From positions 45,958 to 109,957 of the forward strand of contig QAXH01001425.1 of the NCBI GenBank assembly GCA_004335635.1: a stretch of 64,000 nt of DNA, written 5' to 3'. Position numbers and translations under genes: made by a program. Source of the stretch: Chloromonas sp. AAM2 (Eukaryota > Chlorophyta > Chlorophyceae > Chlamydomonadales > Chlamydomonadaceae). The notes below the pieces were generated by a model. It ran no database searches and had not been told where the DNA came from. It saw only the letters and a list, made by a program, of their open reading frames with translations. Numbering within the stretch: the first letter of the stretch is position 1; each line of letters opens with the position of its first letter. This document shows, in pieces, positions 22,847 to 34,700 of the stretch.

Positions 22847-25775
22847 TCAGGACAATGCCATGTACCCCTGTCCGATGGTGATAGCCATGACAAGCTTCTC
22901 CTGCACCTCCTCCTTGCTCTTGTACCGCGGAAGGTCCAACTGCCTAAAGCACGTGTGTGCAGCTGGAAGCCTGGCAGTGGTGTCTGCGGCATCGTACAAG
23001 CGCTCCACTGCCACCATGTGGAAGGCAGGATCCATGGCTGCAAAGCCCTCGGCTGGCATGCCGTCGCTGCCGCTCCAGAACTGCAGCAGCTGCCTGCGGT
23101 GTGTGTCGTCCAGGCCCTCCACCACCTCCCAGAACCACTGGATCAGCTCCTCCTTGCCAGTGTAACCGTCCTCGTATCTGTGGCAAACACATGTGACATG
23201 TTCTTTAAAAGGATACAGTGATGTGTGGAGCGTGGTTTGACCTCGAAACAATCCTTCTTGGTTTCATTTGGGCTTTCCTACAGCTCGCCCGGTCCAGTAT
23301 GCCTCGGTTTGAACGCCATGCTCGCTATTGCGCTTTGCTTGAGCTGCAACACATTGCCTAAGACGCTTGCCGGGCAGTGGTGCGTCAGCAGGTGATCGTT
23401 GCAGATGCCTGCGGGTTTGCTCCTGCTCCAGTCTTGGCATGCCTGTGCCTTGCCACTCACTTGCAGTTCCTCTGCAGGTCCTGCACATCGATCCGCTGCT
23501 CGCCGCACACCAGCAGCTGCAGCTCCAGGCTGGTGAAGGAATACTTGTCAATGAGATCGCGTGGGATGATGGAGTGGAAGGCGTCGATGATGGCGGTCAT
23601 CTGCTGCTCAATGGTGCCTACCAACATCTTATGGGCCTTGAGTAGCACATACTCGCGCTTGTTGTGATTGGTCACCTGCGGGCAGAACGTGGAACAGGTT
23701 TTGATATGTGATACGTGGTGGGCTGAACTTGAACATATGATAGGTACGGCGGGTGATCGCGCTGCAAAGCTCCGAAGCAAAGAGCACTTCTGTTCTGTGA
23801 GCCACCCTAGTCTGGTGAACAAGCACGCTGTGTAGCACAAGCACAGATTCGTCTATCTGTTCAAGACGTACCTTGAGATGCGTGCCGCCTGGCTTGAGCG
23901 GTATGGACGCCACCTGTGGATCGTCTTGGCCGTCAAACGCGCCCAGCGGTGACTGTGCGGGCATTTGGCCTGCAGTAGGCGTGCCGGCGTCTTTTTCACC
24001 CACTACGGCATTACCAGCATGCATAGGGGATGAGGAAGAAGCGGCGCCAGGGGCGATGCCGCGGGGCGTGGATTGGCCGCCCGTGGCTGGGGTGGGGTTG
24101 GGTGGCAGCGGAGTGGGTGCAATGTAGCCGGTGCCGACACCAAAGCCTGCTGCGGAGACCTGCGTGGCACCAGAGATGATGCCGGCGATGAGCAAGGAAT
24201 GTCACTAGATGGAGCACGTGACTACTTGTGTAGCCTCAGCTGCGTCTCATGGTGCTCAGAGCACCCAGATAAAGCACACATACACGGTCAGCCTGCTTGT
24301 CAGCCTGGTCCCAGATGCACCTCTGGCCAGACAACACAGAAAGCCATGCCCTGCTTCTTGAGAGCATACATGCATGGGGCACATGGCAACCATCTCTCAT
24401 CAGTCAGCATTTGTTTCTGCAAATCAATCAGTGACCGCACCCTCAGAGCGGATACGCATCTGGCCATGCACGTGGCATTAACAGGCTTTGCCTCCCACCT
24501 GTGCAGGGGGTGCAAACTGCCCTTGGTGGAATTGCCATGCAAAGGTCTCAAAGATGAGCCCATCGATGTCCATGTCCAAAATTGACATGAGGCTGCGGAA
24601 CTCTGTAGGGTCGAGTAGCTGGAGGTCCATGAGGTTGAGGGGGATGCCCAGGAGTAGCTTCCACAGGGGCTCGCAGAAGGGAAGGTTCAGGACAATAGGG
24701 CCGAGTTCCTGTGGGCAAAACCAACAACAAAAAACTAGATAACTTACTGGGCAAAACGGCGAATGCTGGCGCAGACAACATGGCTGCAGGACTGGTTCCC
24801 CTTACCTTGCCACGTGCTGATGACTCGAGGATTGCCTTGGCCATAAACAAGCCAATGAAGTGGAACTTCTTGAGGTGTGTGGGTGCAGAGGACATGGGGT
24901 TGATGTACAGCTGGTTGCGCTGCAGCAAGGAAAGAACAGCACAGGGCCGTTGTTGTGCAAGTAGCTCAGTATGCACAACTCATCAGATGCATGGTACCGA
25001 ATGACATTGACCCGCAGTACCGACATTGACCCTCATCACAACATTAAAAGAAAGGCTTTTAGTCATTCCACCTGAGCTCCTGCCCTCCACACCCCGCAGC
25101 ACTGTCTTCATGCCCTTCGCTCACCTGCGGCCCCGCTGCCCAGAACAGCTCGGGCGACCCCCGTGAGATGGAGCTGGACAGGGAGGAGAACCACTCGCGC
25201 GTCACGCCCCCGCTGTCCATGCCCTGCTCGCCCAGGAACGACACCTGTAGACACACAAGCAAAAGCACACGCATCTTCAACTTGCACACCTGACACATCT
25301 GATGATCAACCAATCGTTTACCCACTCCTCCTGATGAGTCGTGAATACATGTACCTGACCAGGACCTGCCCAATTCTTAGCATGTTGATGCGTCACGTGT
25401 GGTACATGTGACATGTGTACAACTGCTAGATGAATAAAGCGTACTTAGTGTAACATGACAAACACTGTGCCCTGCACGTGGCTAGACGGGTTAGCTAAAC
25501 GATGTGAAACTACACAGTACCGGGTTGTCTCATGCACGCACCTTGAGTGGCTGGCGCCACACGGCGTGGCCCTTGCCCGCAAACTTGTCGATCGAGTCCT
25601 TGAAGCAGCGGCCCCGCCGCACGTCTATCTTGTGTATGGGCCCGTCCGAGGCCAGCTTGGCCACCTCTTCCAGGAAGAGCTTTCTGCGCATGCGGAAGTC
25701 CTGCCGCACCCAGCGCCGCGCCGCGCTGTCCGAGCTGTTGCGCGGTTGGAGTGGCAACATCAACAGCTCCTCAAC
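22847..25775 (-). other. HECT domain of the giant E3
   Basis: The last seven exons encode the HECT catalytic domain. Recognisable blocks are 'VSFLGEQGMDSGGVTREWF', 'FHFIGLFMAKAI', 'LGPIVLNLPFCEPLWKLLL', 'DMDIDGLIFETF', 'YTGKEELIQWFWEVVEG', 'LLQFWSGSDGMPAEGF' and 'LPAAHTCFRQLDLPRY'. The cysteine in 'HTCF' is the predicted ubiquitin-thioester residue, 34 positions from the C-terminus, as in other HECT ligases. One exon (23872-24159) inserts 96 residues rich in Pro, Gly, Thr and Ala between the N-lobe and the 'HNKREYVLLKAHKML' segment. Confidence 0.93.
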
Positions 25776-28700
25776 CTGCAGGCCATCAGGATCAGGCAAC
25801 CAGGGTTGAGCAATCAAGGTTAGGCAACCAAGATTAGGCCATCAGGATCACGAAACATTGGCCCACACCGCACCATGCGGAAAGACATCTAGCCGACGTC
25901 TACAAGCATGGTGAACAGGACTGTAAACAGGTTCCTATGCAAGGTGTGGGCTGCAGGAAGAATGAACTCAGCAGCCGCTGCTTTGCGATGCTCGTACCTG
26001 TTCCCACGACATTGCACTGGTGCCCAAGGCCCCCAGCCGGCCAGACAGCTCTTCCAGTGCAGGCAGCAATTCATTCTCCAGCGCCATCACCAGGCCAGGC
26101 TGGGTGCAGCGCAAGGCTAGCTGGGCAAACTCGACAGCCCAGGCAGTCATCTGCACGTAGGCACATAAAAGGTTGCGCTTCGGTTCACTAGCATGCCTCA
26201 AACTGACGGCTGACTGAGCCAGCAAGGACAGGCACATTGATGTCAAGTCAACACATGTGCATAGTCAGGAGCCCAGCCCTTGCTTACCACGTGCTGATGG
26301 ACCTTAAACAGAACAAATGATGTTAAATGAACTCGTTTGCAAACTGTGTGTCAACAGTGATGCCTGATAGTGCAGGCCAGCTCACACCTGTGTATTGACG
26401 GGCAGTCTGGGTATGAGGTTCATGAGTGTCCCTGTGTCCAGCGCCTCCTTGACAGCCGACAGGAGGCCCAGGGGGCCCTGCTCCGTCAGCAGCTGCAGCT
26501 GCACTATGCCGAACGCATAGAAGCTGGGCGTAGAGGCCTGCGGAGATACAAGTTTCAAAAGCTACTTGTCATGATGCTGTGCTTGACAAGTGGCCTTACA
26601 AGTATTCATGTGCCGTGACAGGGCTTGTGCTGGGAGCGGTTCCTCAGACTGACTGGGCTCAGTAGCTGTTGAATTGCTGCAAGTCTTTCGTTATTGGGCT
26701 GAATATGAAACCTTCCTCTCTCACACCCACATGCACTCAAACGACTCATTTCTGGTGTGTGTGTGGCGTCTTCTGTTTCAGGCATATGCAAAGGTAGCAG
26801 TACTGTTTTGAGCCCGTACCTCTGATAGCAGTGAGTGGGGGTCGATGTAAGCCATGTCGCAGTGCAAGGGTGCGAGCGTGGGGGGTGCGGTGCAGGGGTC
26901 CCCGAGCACCTGCTCCAGGTGGTGCAGCAGCGCAGGCAACACCGACACCTGCGATGGCCAGTGTGTTCAAGTTATGGCCAAGCGAGACAAGCTGCTTCAT
27001 CAGATGCGTGGTTGATGACGCCAGGTGTCATATGATTTGATTACGGTGATGATGTTGGCTGCTGCTGCGCGCCTGGATTGGTTGGTGGTACCGTGGGTTG
27101 AACCATGATAAGCCATATAACGTTGAGACAGAGGCAGAGAGACACAGAGACAGACAGACAGACACACACACACACACACACACACACACCTTGGTGCTCT
27201 GTGCATCCACGCACACATTAGCAGGGGTGACGATGCTGCGGAGGGCGTAGCCTGAGAGAACTGCGTCTGCTGAGGAGGACGGGGCTGTTTGGCTGCGGTT
27301 GCTGTCACGGCCGCCAGGGGTGTGGATGTCGTTCTCTGCGCGCTCCCAGGCAGCGGTGTGACGCCGCATGTCCTGTGAAGGCATGCAAGGTGCGGCCAGG
27401 CAAGGTCAGAAAGACGCAATTAGGCACATCACGAGTGAGACCGTGTAGAAATCGTATCATAAGACAGGGAGAGGCAGTCAAACACACAGTCGGGATGGTG
27501 ACCAGCACAGAGAGATGAACTGCTGTACTCTGCATGAACAGCAACCATTCGGTGCCCAGTGGTCAGCTGCTGGGTTAGCATCAACAACTGTTGGCCACTC
27601 TGACAATTGGCTTGCCCGTCCTATGGTGGTAGCATCAACTGCACTGCTGACACAGCAGCTGAACAGTGGGTATTGGAGTCTCAAATCCCATACCTGAAGA
27701 TAAGCAAGGGCCTTGCAGATGTCGGTGGCGACACGGCAGGCCTGCTGCCAACTCAGCAGGCCACGTTCCAGCCTGGAGTGCAGCGACTCCTCCCCAAAGC
27801 TCTCCTCCACCACCCACACAGTGTGCGGCTGCGCTTGAATCTGTGCCGCAGCCATCTGCTGTGTCCTGAATCCTGTGCTTGCTTCAGGCAGCTCGTAAGG
27901 TGCCGTTGCTGACCGTTCATGGGCCCACCGGGCGTCCGCTTGGCCCTTTTCGGCCGCCACGTCGTCTTCGCCGAATGCAAACAGGCTGCTGTCGGGGCCT
28001 GTTTGTAAAGTGTCATCTTCCAAGGCGGCCGCAGCATCGGAAGTTGCTGCAGCTGCGGCGGTTGGAAGCCAGGCGTTGTCGGGTAAGGAGCGGGCATAGG
28101 TGCAGCGGGAGAGAGGGGAGAGGGTGCCGGGGTTGGGTGCTGCTGCCATAGCGGAAGCTGTGCGTCGGAGGTCCGGCGAGGAGGCAGAAATGTGGCAGAG
28201 GGCGTTGGAGTTGGCTGGCTGGATGCAGACGCCTAGGACTGCGGCGATGTTGGGATGGGCGATGCAATAGCGGCTGTAGGCACGCTTCAGCTCAATGTAT
28301 GACACGCCATGGCTCACGCATGCCCGCCATACGCGGACCTTCATGCCCTTGAAATTGCCCTGGAACACATCGCGGTTCTCCACCTGCACACAGGCCAGAT
28401 CAACACGCACCAGCAGTGAGAGGGACTTAACTGCTCAGCTTTGTGGCTTTGAATCAACCACAACAAATCAAGGTGAAGTTGGTGTTGACTCGACCATTTA
28501 GGCTCGTGGTCGCTGCAAGTCAACAACGAAAAACCGCCCATTGGGCTCAAACGCAAACACAATGGAGAACATGCGTCCTGCCGTCCAGTTTGGTGCCTAG
28601 CGTGTGTCATGATTTTCACCCTGCCTCGTCCACACACCTGTGTAGGCTCAGTGCCCGAGATCATGGCCGCGATTTGCTCCGGCGTGAAGGTCTGGACGCT

Positions 28701-31700
28701 CATGGAGTCGATGATATGCTCGATCTCGTGGTGTGCCATGTGCACCTGGGGCCCTAGGAGGAAACGGGCAGGCAGCAAGGGGCTGCCAGAGGACCCGTCC
28801 TGGCCAGGCAAGGGTAGGCTGCCAGCGAGCAGGTCACATGGCTCGAACTGGTCCGCGTCCTCGTCATCCTGATCCATCTCGTCCTGAATGACAACAGGCA
28901 AAGCAGTGTGTAAACCTCAGGATGACTGTGAATATCATCCTGGAGATCCCATCTTATCCTGGATAGGGACAGCCATACGAGCGTGTTGGTCTCAGTTGAC
29001 CTGGGAAAGCTGGGCTGAGAACTGAGCTGAACGAAGGGCTGGCAAGAGCCCGCGCAGCAGGGAGGCACGCACGAATGATCCAGTACACAACTAATCATCA
29101 TGTCTACCTGCCCAAACCAAAGGGCGTCATTGGGTCTTGAATGCAATGCACGCTGCAGCATGGAGTAAACAGGCAGGAGTCATGTCCCGTACCTGGTCTT
29201 CAAAGACACTGCTCTGGTCCGGTTCAGACAGCAGCTCCCTGGCCCTGGCCTTTGCATTGGAGTGCACCTGGCCATCAGTGGTGTACATGGCCTTCCAGTC
29301 GCCCGAGTCATTGACGCCTGGCGACAGCATGGGGCTGATGGCGCCCAGGCTGTTGCGGGGCGAGGGTTTGAGGAGTGCATACCCCCGACGCTCCTTGTCC
29401 TTGACTGCTACACGCACATCGTCCGCTGCGGCACTGCCTCCGAGTGCAGGACTCCTGGATAGATATAAGCAAGGCAAGGCAAGCCATCGACCATACGAGG
29501 CTTACAGAGCTGGCTGTGTGCAGTCAGGTGCTCAACTTCCATGGTGCAAGCTCAGAAGTGCTGCTAGGCGACGTGACAGGTGTGCGCGACGTGGTGCCCA
29601 ACGAACAAACAAGTCCAGCTGTGCGCAAAAATCGGTGGAACAAAAACACATCCCTTGCAAGCTGGCACCAACAGACAAATGACGTACACTCACTCATGTC
29701 AACGCCGTTGGAACATGTGCAACAAATAACGGACAGAAGCGGAGTGCACAACTGGTGCTCGGCACGTGGAACAGAATTGGAACCAGACAGTTTGCATTCG
29801 TACACACGTCATCGCCCCTGCTCACCTGCATGTCTGCGGCTCTGGTGCGCTGGCTGCAGGGGTGCTGCGGGCGGGTGAGCGGTTGTACTGGCTGTGCAGG
29901 TCCGCACGCTGCAGCTGAGACTCAAGCTCTGCAGGAGAGCAGAAACACGTGCAAACAAAACGGTTGTCGGCCAAGTCGCTGGCATGAACGGTTGGCATGC
30001 CTGTAGCAACCACGCCATGTCCGTCACAAGACTAACTCGAGCCCAACACTGAGGCATGAGGCCTGCTGCATCCCACACACCACCCTCACACTGCACTAAT
30101 CAGTTCCCTCAAAATCACCACCTCGCCGGGACCATATCGTACCTGCGATTCTCTGCATAGCCGCCTGCACACGCTGCTGCATCTCCACATATTCAAAGTT
30201 CCTGAGGCTGGACACGTCGTGCTTGGCCTGGTCGTGTCCCCGCTTGCGCTCCCGCTCCTTGATGCGCAGGATTGCTTCCTGCACCTCCCAGGGGGTAGGG
30301 TCATCAAGACGGCCAAAGTCGCCCTGCATCTGTTGGATGACCTCCCGCTGGAAGTCATGCGGCTCCACACCACCGCGTGTGATCAACACAGCCTCCTGCA
30401 GATGACAAGGTCGTTGTCCGCGAGTCAGTGGTGGTTACAGATGACACCTTGCTGGTAGATGCTGGGTTTGTGGTGAAAGGCAAGAACGTGCATGCTGCTG
30501 TTGAATGCTGTGTAAACCATGCATCAATGAAACTCCATGCAAATGATACATTGGGCAATCATGTGTAGCACCTTGTTGTGAGGCACATCCAACCATGCAA
30601 TACCTACGTTGAATCTTTTCAGCTGTTGTTCTGTTGTTAATTGCAGAGCACTGGCGCAGAACACGTCGTCATACCAACGGCAACCCAGTGCCTGCCCTTG
30701 TCCTGCTCTCACCTCCTCAATAAGGCACACTAGCCTGCCACAGGGCTTGAGCAGCGACAGCAGGGTCGGCAGTTCCTCCTCCGTCACCGACACGTCACAA
30801 AACAGCGCGTCGTATGTAAGCCCGCTGGTGCACTCGGGGATCAGCACGTTGGCTAGAATCAGCTCAACCTTGTTCAGACCAGCGTTGGGGAGGCCGAGGA
30901 TCTGAACAGTGCACGTGGTAGAACAAGGGTGTGTGTGCGTGTGTGTTGTGTGTGCATGAGTGTACGGTCGAGTGCTCAGGGGCTGCCTGGTGTGTTGTGG
31001 TGGGCTTGCTTGGCCTGGTGTGGTTGATTGCTTGGCCCTGCCCACTGTGGCGAGTTGCATTCCCAACAACTGCACTCAAGAGGACCATGCAAGTGACACT
31101 GCCAGCACACCTGGTGCGCAGGTCTGACTGGCATCCACTAGAGCACGCACCAAGTACGCACCAGTTACCAGGCAGTACAAGGTACCAGGAACACACTAGC
31201 AGCTTGATTGTGGCAGTGCTCACCTCGCATCCAGCAGGCATTGGGTTTGCTGCCACCCTGTCTTTAAGAGCTCGCATGTTGGCGCTGGCGGCCTCCAGCC
31301 GGGACGAAATGCACTCCACGCCCTGCACAACAGGGCACATCCTCTTTGCTCAGCGCTCATGTTGGGGTCAAGTAACCTTGGTCCTATCACTACATGCTGC
31401 ATCCAACACCTGACTATTACAACATCAACGCACAGCAGTGATGCCATGTATCACAACAACAAGCGACTGGTCGTTGCGCAGTTGCCTTGCTTAGACGCGC
31501 TGCATTGTAGCACCTTCCAGACATGCCTGGCCCTGCCCTAACAGCACCATCACAGCCCCACATTCCTGGCATGCCCTGTCTCAATGCACCACTTCCTTGT
31601 CATACCGTTCCGGCTGTCATGCCTTTCCATTGCACTGCCCTGCTGTTCCGTAGACGCCTTGGTAGAACGTGTGCATGCCCTGCCCACTGGTGTGCCCTGC

Positions 31701-34700
31701 ATTATCCGCCCATAGAGCCCCAGCACATCCTAGCGCACCTGCACAAGCGCGGCTGGCTGGTCCGCCAGTAGGCATGCCGCCAGGGCGGTCACATACGCCG
31801 TTCCGCAGCCGATGTCCAGGAAAGATCTGGCTGAAGTGCCCACGCCCAGTTTGTCAAGCGCCAGGGCCACAAAGGAGGGCGCTGGCAGGGTCATGGTGCT
31901 GCCGTCTGTCAGCCGGACGGTCACCTTGTGGTCGCGGAACGCCTCCCGCTGGCGATCTCGGGGCACAAAGAGCTCCCTGTGCAGCATTGCAAATGTAGGT
32001 GCCAAGCGTCATGTATGCCTATGAACACGTATGTCTATGAACATGGATGGTGACATGGATGCCGTACCAGTTGAAGGGAGACTAGCAAAGTGCTTGGAAA
32101 CCCATGCAGAGCAAACAATCGCATACATGAACACGCCAAGTGGTAACAGATGTGGCAAGCACGCTCAAAAGATCCGCAGACTAAACTAATTCATCGGATT
32201 GCAGCCCTTGCTGTAGCCCAGTGGCAGCCTTCCAACCTTGACACCAGTGCCCCTTCCCCACTGACCTTGGCACGAGCAGCATAGCTGCCTCCATGCGTCC
32301 ACTGAGTGCAACCCCCTTGCCCTTGAGGATATTGATGAGCTCCTCATTGGTGTGCTCACTGGTGCCTATGGGCCCAGGTCCAAGGGAGGCCTTCTGACGG
32401 CTGCTGGTTAAAGTCACGGCTGCATGTAAAGGACCTTGCACGTCGGTGATGATACCCAGGCTGCGACCCGCATGGGCGAATTTGAGAGTCTTCTCTTTGA
32501 GGTCCAGGGTCATTGTGATCTGGAAGGCAAGTGACGGAATGGCACACTTGGGCGAACACGGTGCGCTGCTACTATGTGCGTGTGTTGTTATGCTTCAGGA
32601 TGCACTGTAATCAACACAGTAAACACCTGCAAGGGGTGAGTGCATGTATGCCCTGCTAGGTGGGATTTGTCCCTAAATTTGTCCCTGAAGAGATGGGACG
32701 CAGCACACACCTGCACCTGAGGTGAACAGCTTAACATCTACCGATAAGCAACGTGAAGGGGCGTGCAGGCAGCAACCGTATTCAAAAAATGTCGAGCCGC
32801 CCCTGGTTCCAATCAAGCCATAACCTACCTCGCACTTGCCATCCACAAAGAAGAAGACGGGCTGTGCCTTGCCTTTGTGCTTGGCAGTCGAGCCGCGCAC
32901 GGGCTTGCTGACCTCCTTCCAGTTGCCCAGGTTGCCCACGTGAAAGTACTTGCCATTCACGTAGAAGTAACCAAAATAATCAAGGCCTGCAAGGGCAACA
33001 AAATCAAAACCGTGTGGAGAAAGCCATGCAAAAACCACAGGTAGAGCTTGCCACAGACGTTCATGCACATAAGCTACGCCAGGGTCTGCCATTCACGAGC
33101 CCAAATCCAGGGTTGATCCTGTTTAAGTGTCGCTTACCAATGCCGCAGCCATCTTCTCCTAGTGATTTGTTGAGGTCCATGGTCGGTGGTGCCACGCCAA
33201 CTAGGAAGTTGGAAACGGAGGTGGTCACGCCCTGCTCTAGGCGCACAACCCAGGAATGGGTCTCGATCTGCAAGCACGTGAGCAAACTTGCTCCAGCCCG
33301 TCATACCCTGTGCTTTGATCGGTAGCCAAACCGACATATGCACAAAGTCAAGTATTATTATCAAAACTGCGATGTTCCAGAGAAGGCTGAGTATCACAAC
33401 ACATGAAGTGCCGACGTCCACCCCATGACATCCCAGAGCAGGCGAGGACGGCCTCAAAACCGTTCGCAAGGTACATGTAATGCGCACCTTGGTGTACTCC
33501 CTTAGCCCCAGCACTGTGCCTTGGCCGAAGGTTTCCTCGCCACCCAGCGCCCTCAGCTGTGCACACGCCCCATCCGCTGCCAGTGCCACCAGCCTGCACG
33601 CCTTGGATGGGTTCCAGCGCAGGGACTGCACCAGGTCCACGAACATGCTGCTGCTGTGCAGCGTGATGCTGTCCATGATGTTGTCCAGGGAGATGTACGG
33701 CCACACCTCCTCTGCAATCGCAAACACAGCAAGCAAGGCAGTGGTCAGAGTGTGTGTGCGTGCCGCCTCATCTTCCTACGCCGGGCAACTACCTACGGTT
33801 TATGGCTTGAAAGGTTGTGTCGTTTGCCACCTTGCCACCAATGCAGAGCACTTCTGGTGCGGGCACAACACAGCCAGTCAGGGCAAAGTTTTGTCACCAC
33901 TGCAAACAAACCCGTACACCTGTTACAATTTGAGTCCCAGTGCATCGTTTTGCCACCTTGCCATCAATGCAAACAGTGCGGGCATGATGGAGCATTTCTG
34001 GGTGCAAGTGATGGACGTTGCCCTCGTGCCTCACCTGGCAGATCGTCCCCAGCCGCCTGCATGACGCCATTCTTGAGGAACTGCATGTGCCTGGCCTCCA
34101 TGTCCAGCTGCACTGTCACCAGATCCCCCTCGGCATAGGGCTCAGCACACCGCGTGATCAGCTTGCCTGCTACACGAATAGTGCCGTTGCTGAGGTAGTA
34201 GGTGCGGTGCTTCATCTCCTGCGGGTCCGCGTTTAAGTCATGGCCACCAACCGTCACGCCTGCACAACAAAGGCGTGTCAATTTAAGGCAGGAAGCAAGA
34301 ACCGCCACTCAAGTCTGCATGCCACTCACGCTGCAGTTTAACAACAGATAGATTTGAGGCATCGGGAGGCAGAAGCTAGCGTTTATAGTTGCCACCATGC
34401 CTGCCAGCTACTTACAGCCAGCCAGTCCTTACTTGACCCGCCTCAACCCAAGAGCAAAAAGCCAGCTTGCTGCACTTGAGCTGTCACTTACCAATGAACA
34501 GATTGCTATCCTCTACATGGTTGATGTAGACGTTCCAGGAATGCTGTCCCGAGGCCAGGCAGAGGGTGCCCAGCACTGTGGCGTAGTCACCCCCCTCGTT
34601 GGCCATCTTGGTCACAGTCAAGCCATCGAGGACGTTCAGGTCCTTGCCGGCACGGGCCTCATCCCACCTGCAACGCAGTTGATGAAGACAGGCTGTGATG

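Larger units (their letters stand above)
25998..28883 (-). other. TKL/U-box-type pseudokinase domain of the giant E3
   Basis: Six exons resemble plant U-box receptor-like kinases. The N-lobe is 'FTPEQIAAMISGTEP', 'RDVFQGNFKGMKVRVW' and 'AHPNIAAVLGVCI'; the hinge region is 'TVWVVEESFGEESLHSRLE', followed by 'ATDICKALAYLQ'. The C-lobe is 'AYIDPHSLLSE', 'SFYAFGIVQLQLLTEQGPLG', 'AVEFAQLALRCTQPG' and 'LENELLPALEEL'. The usual VAIK lysine is absent ('KVRVW'). The HRDLKPxN loop reads 'RSIVTPANVCVD', losing the catalytic Asp and Lys, and the DFG site seems to read 'GDPC'. About 130 low-complexity residues are inserted in the N-lobe. It is probably a scaffolding or allosteric pseudokinase. Confidence 0.75.
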
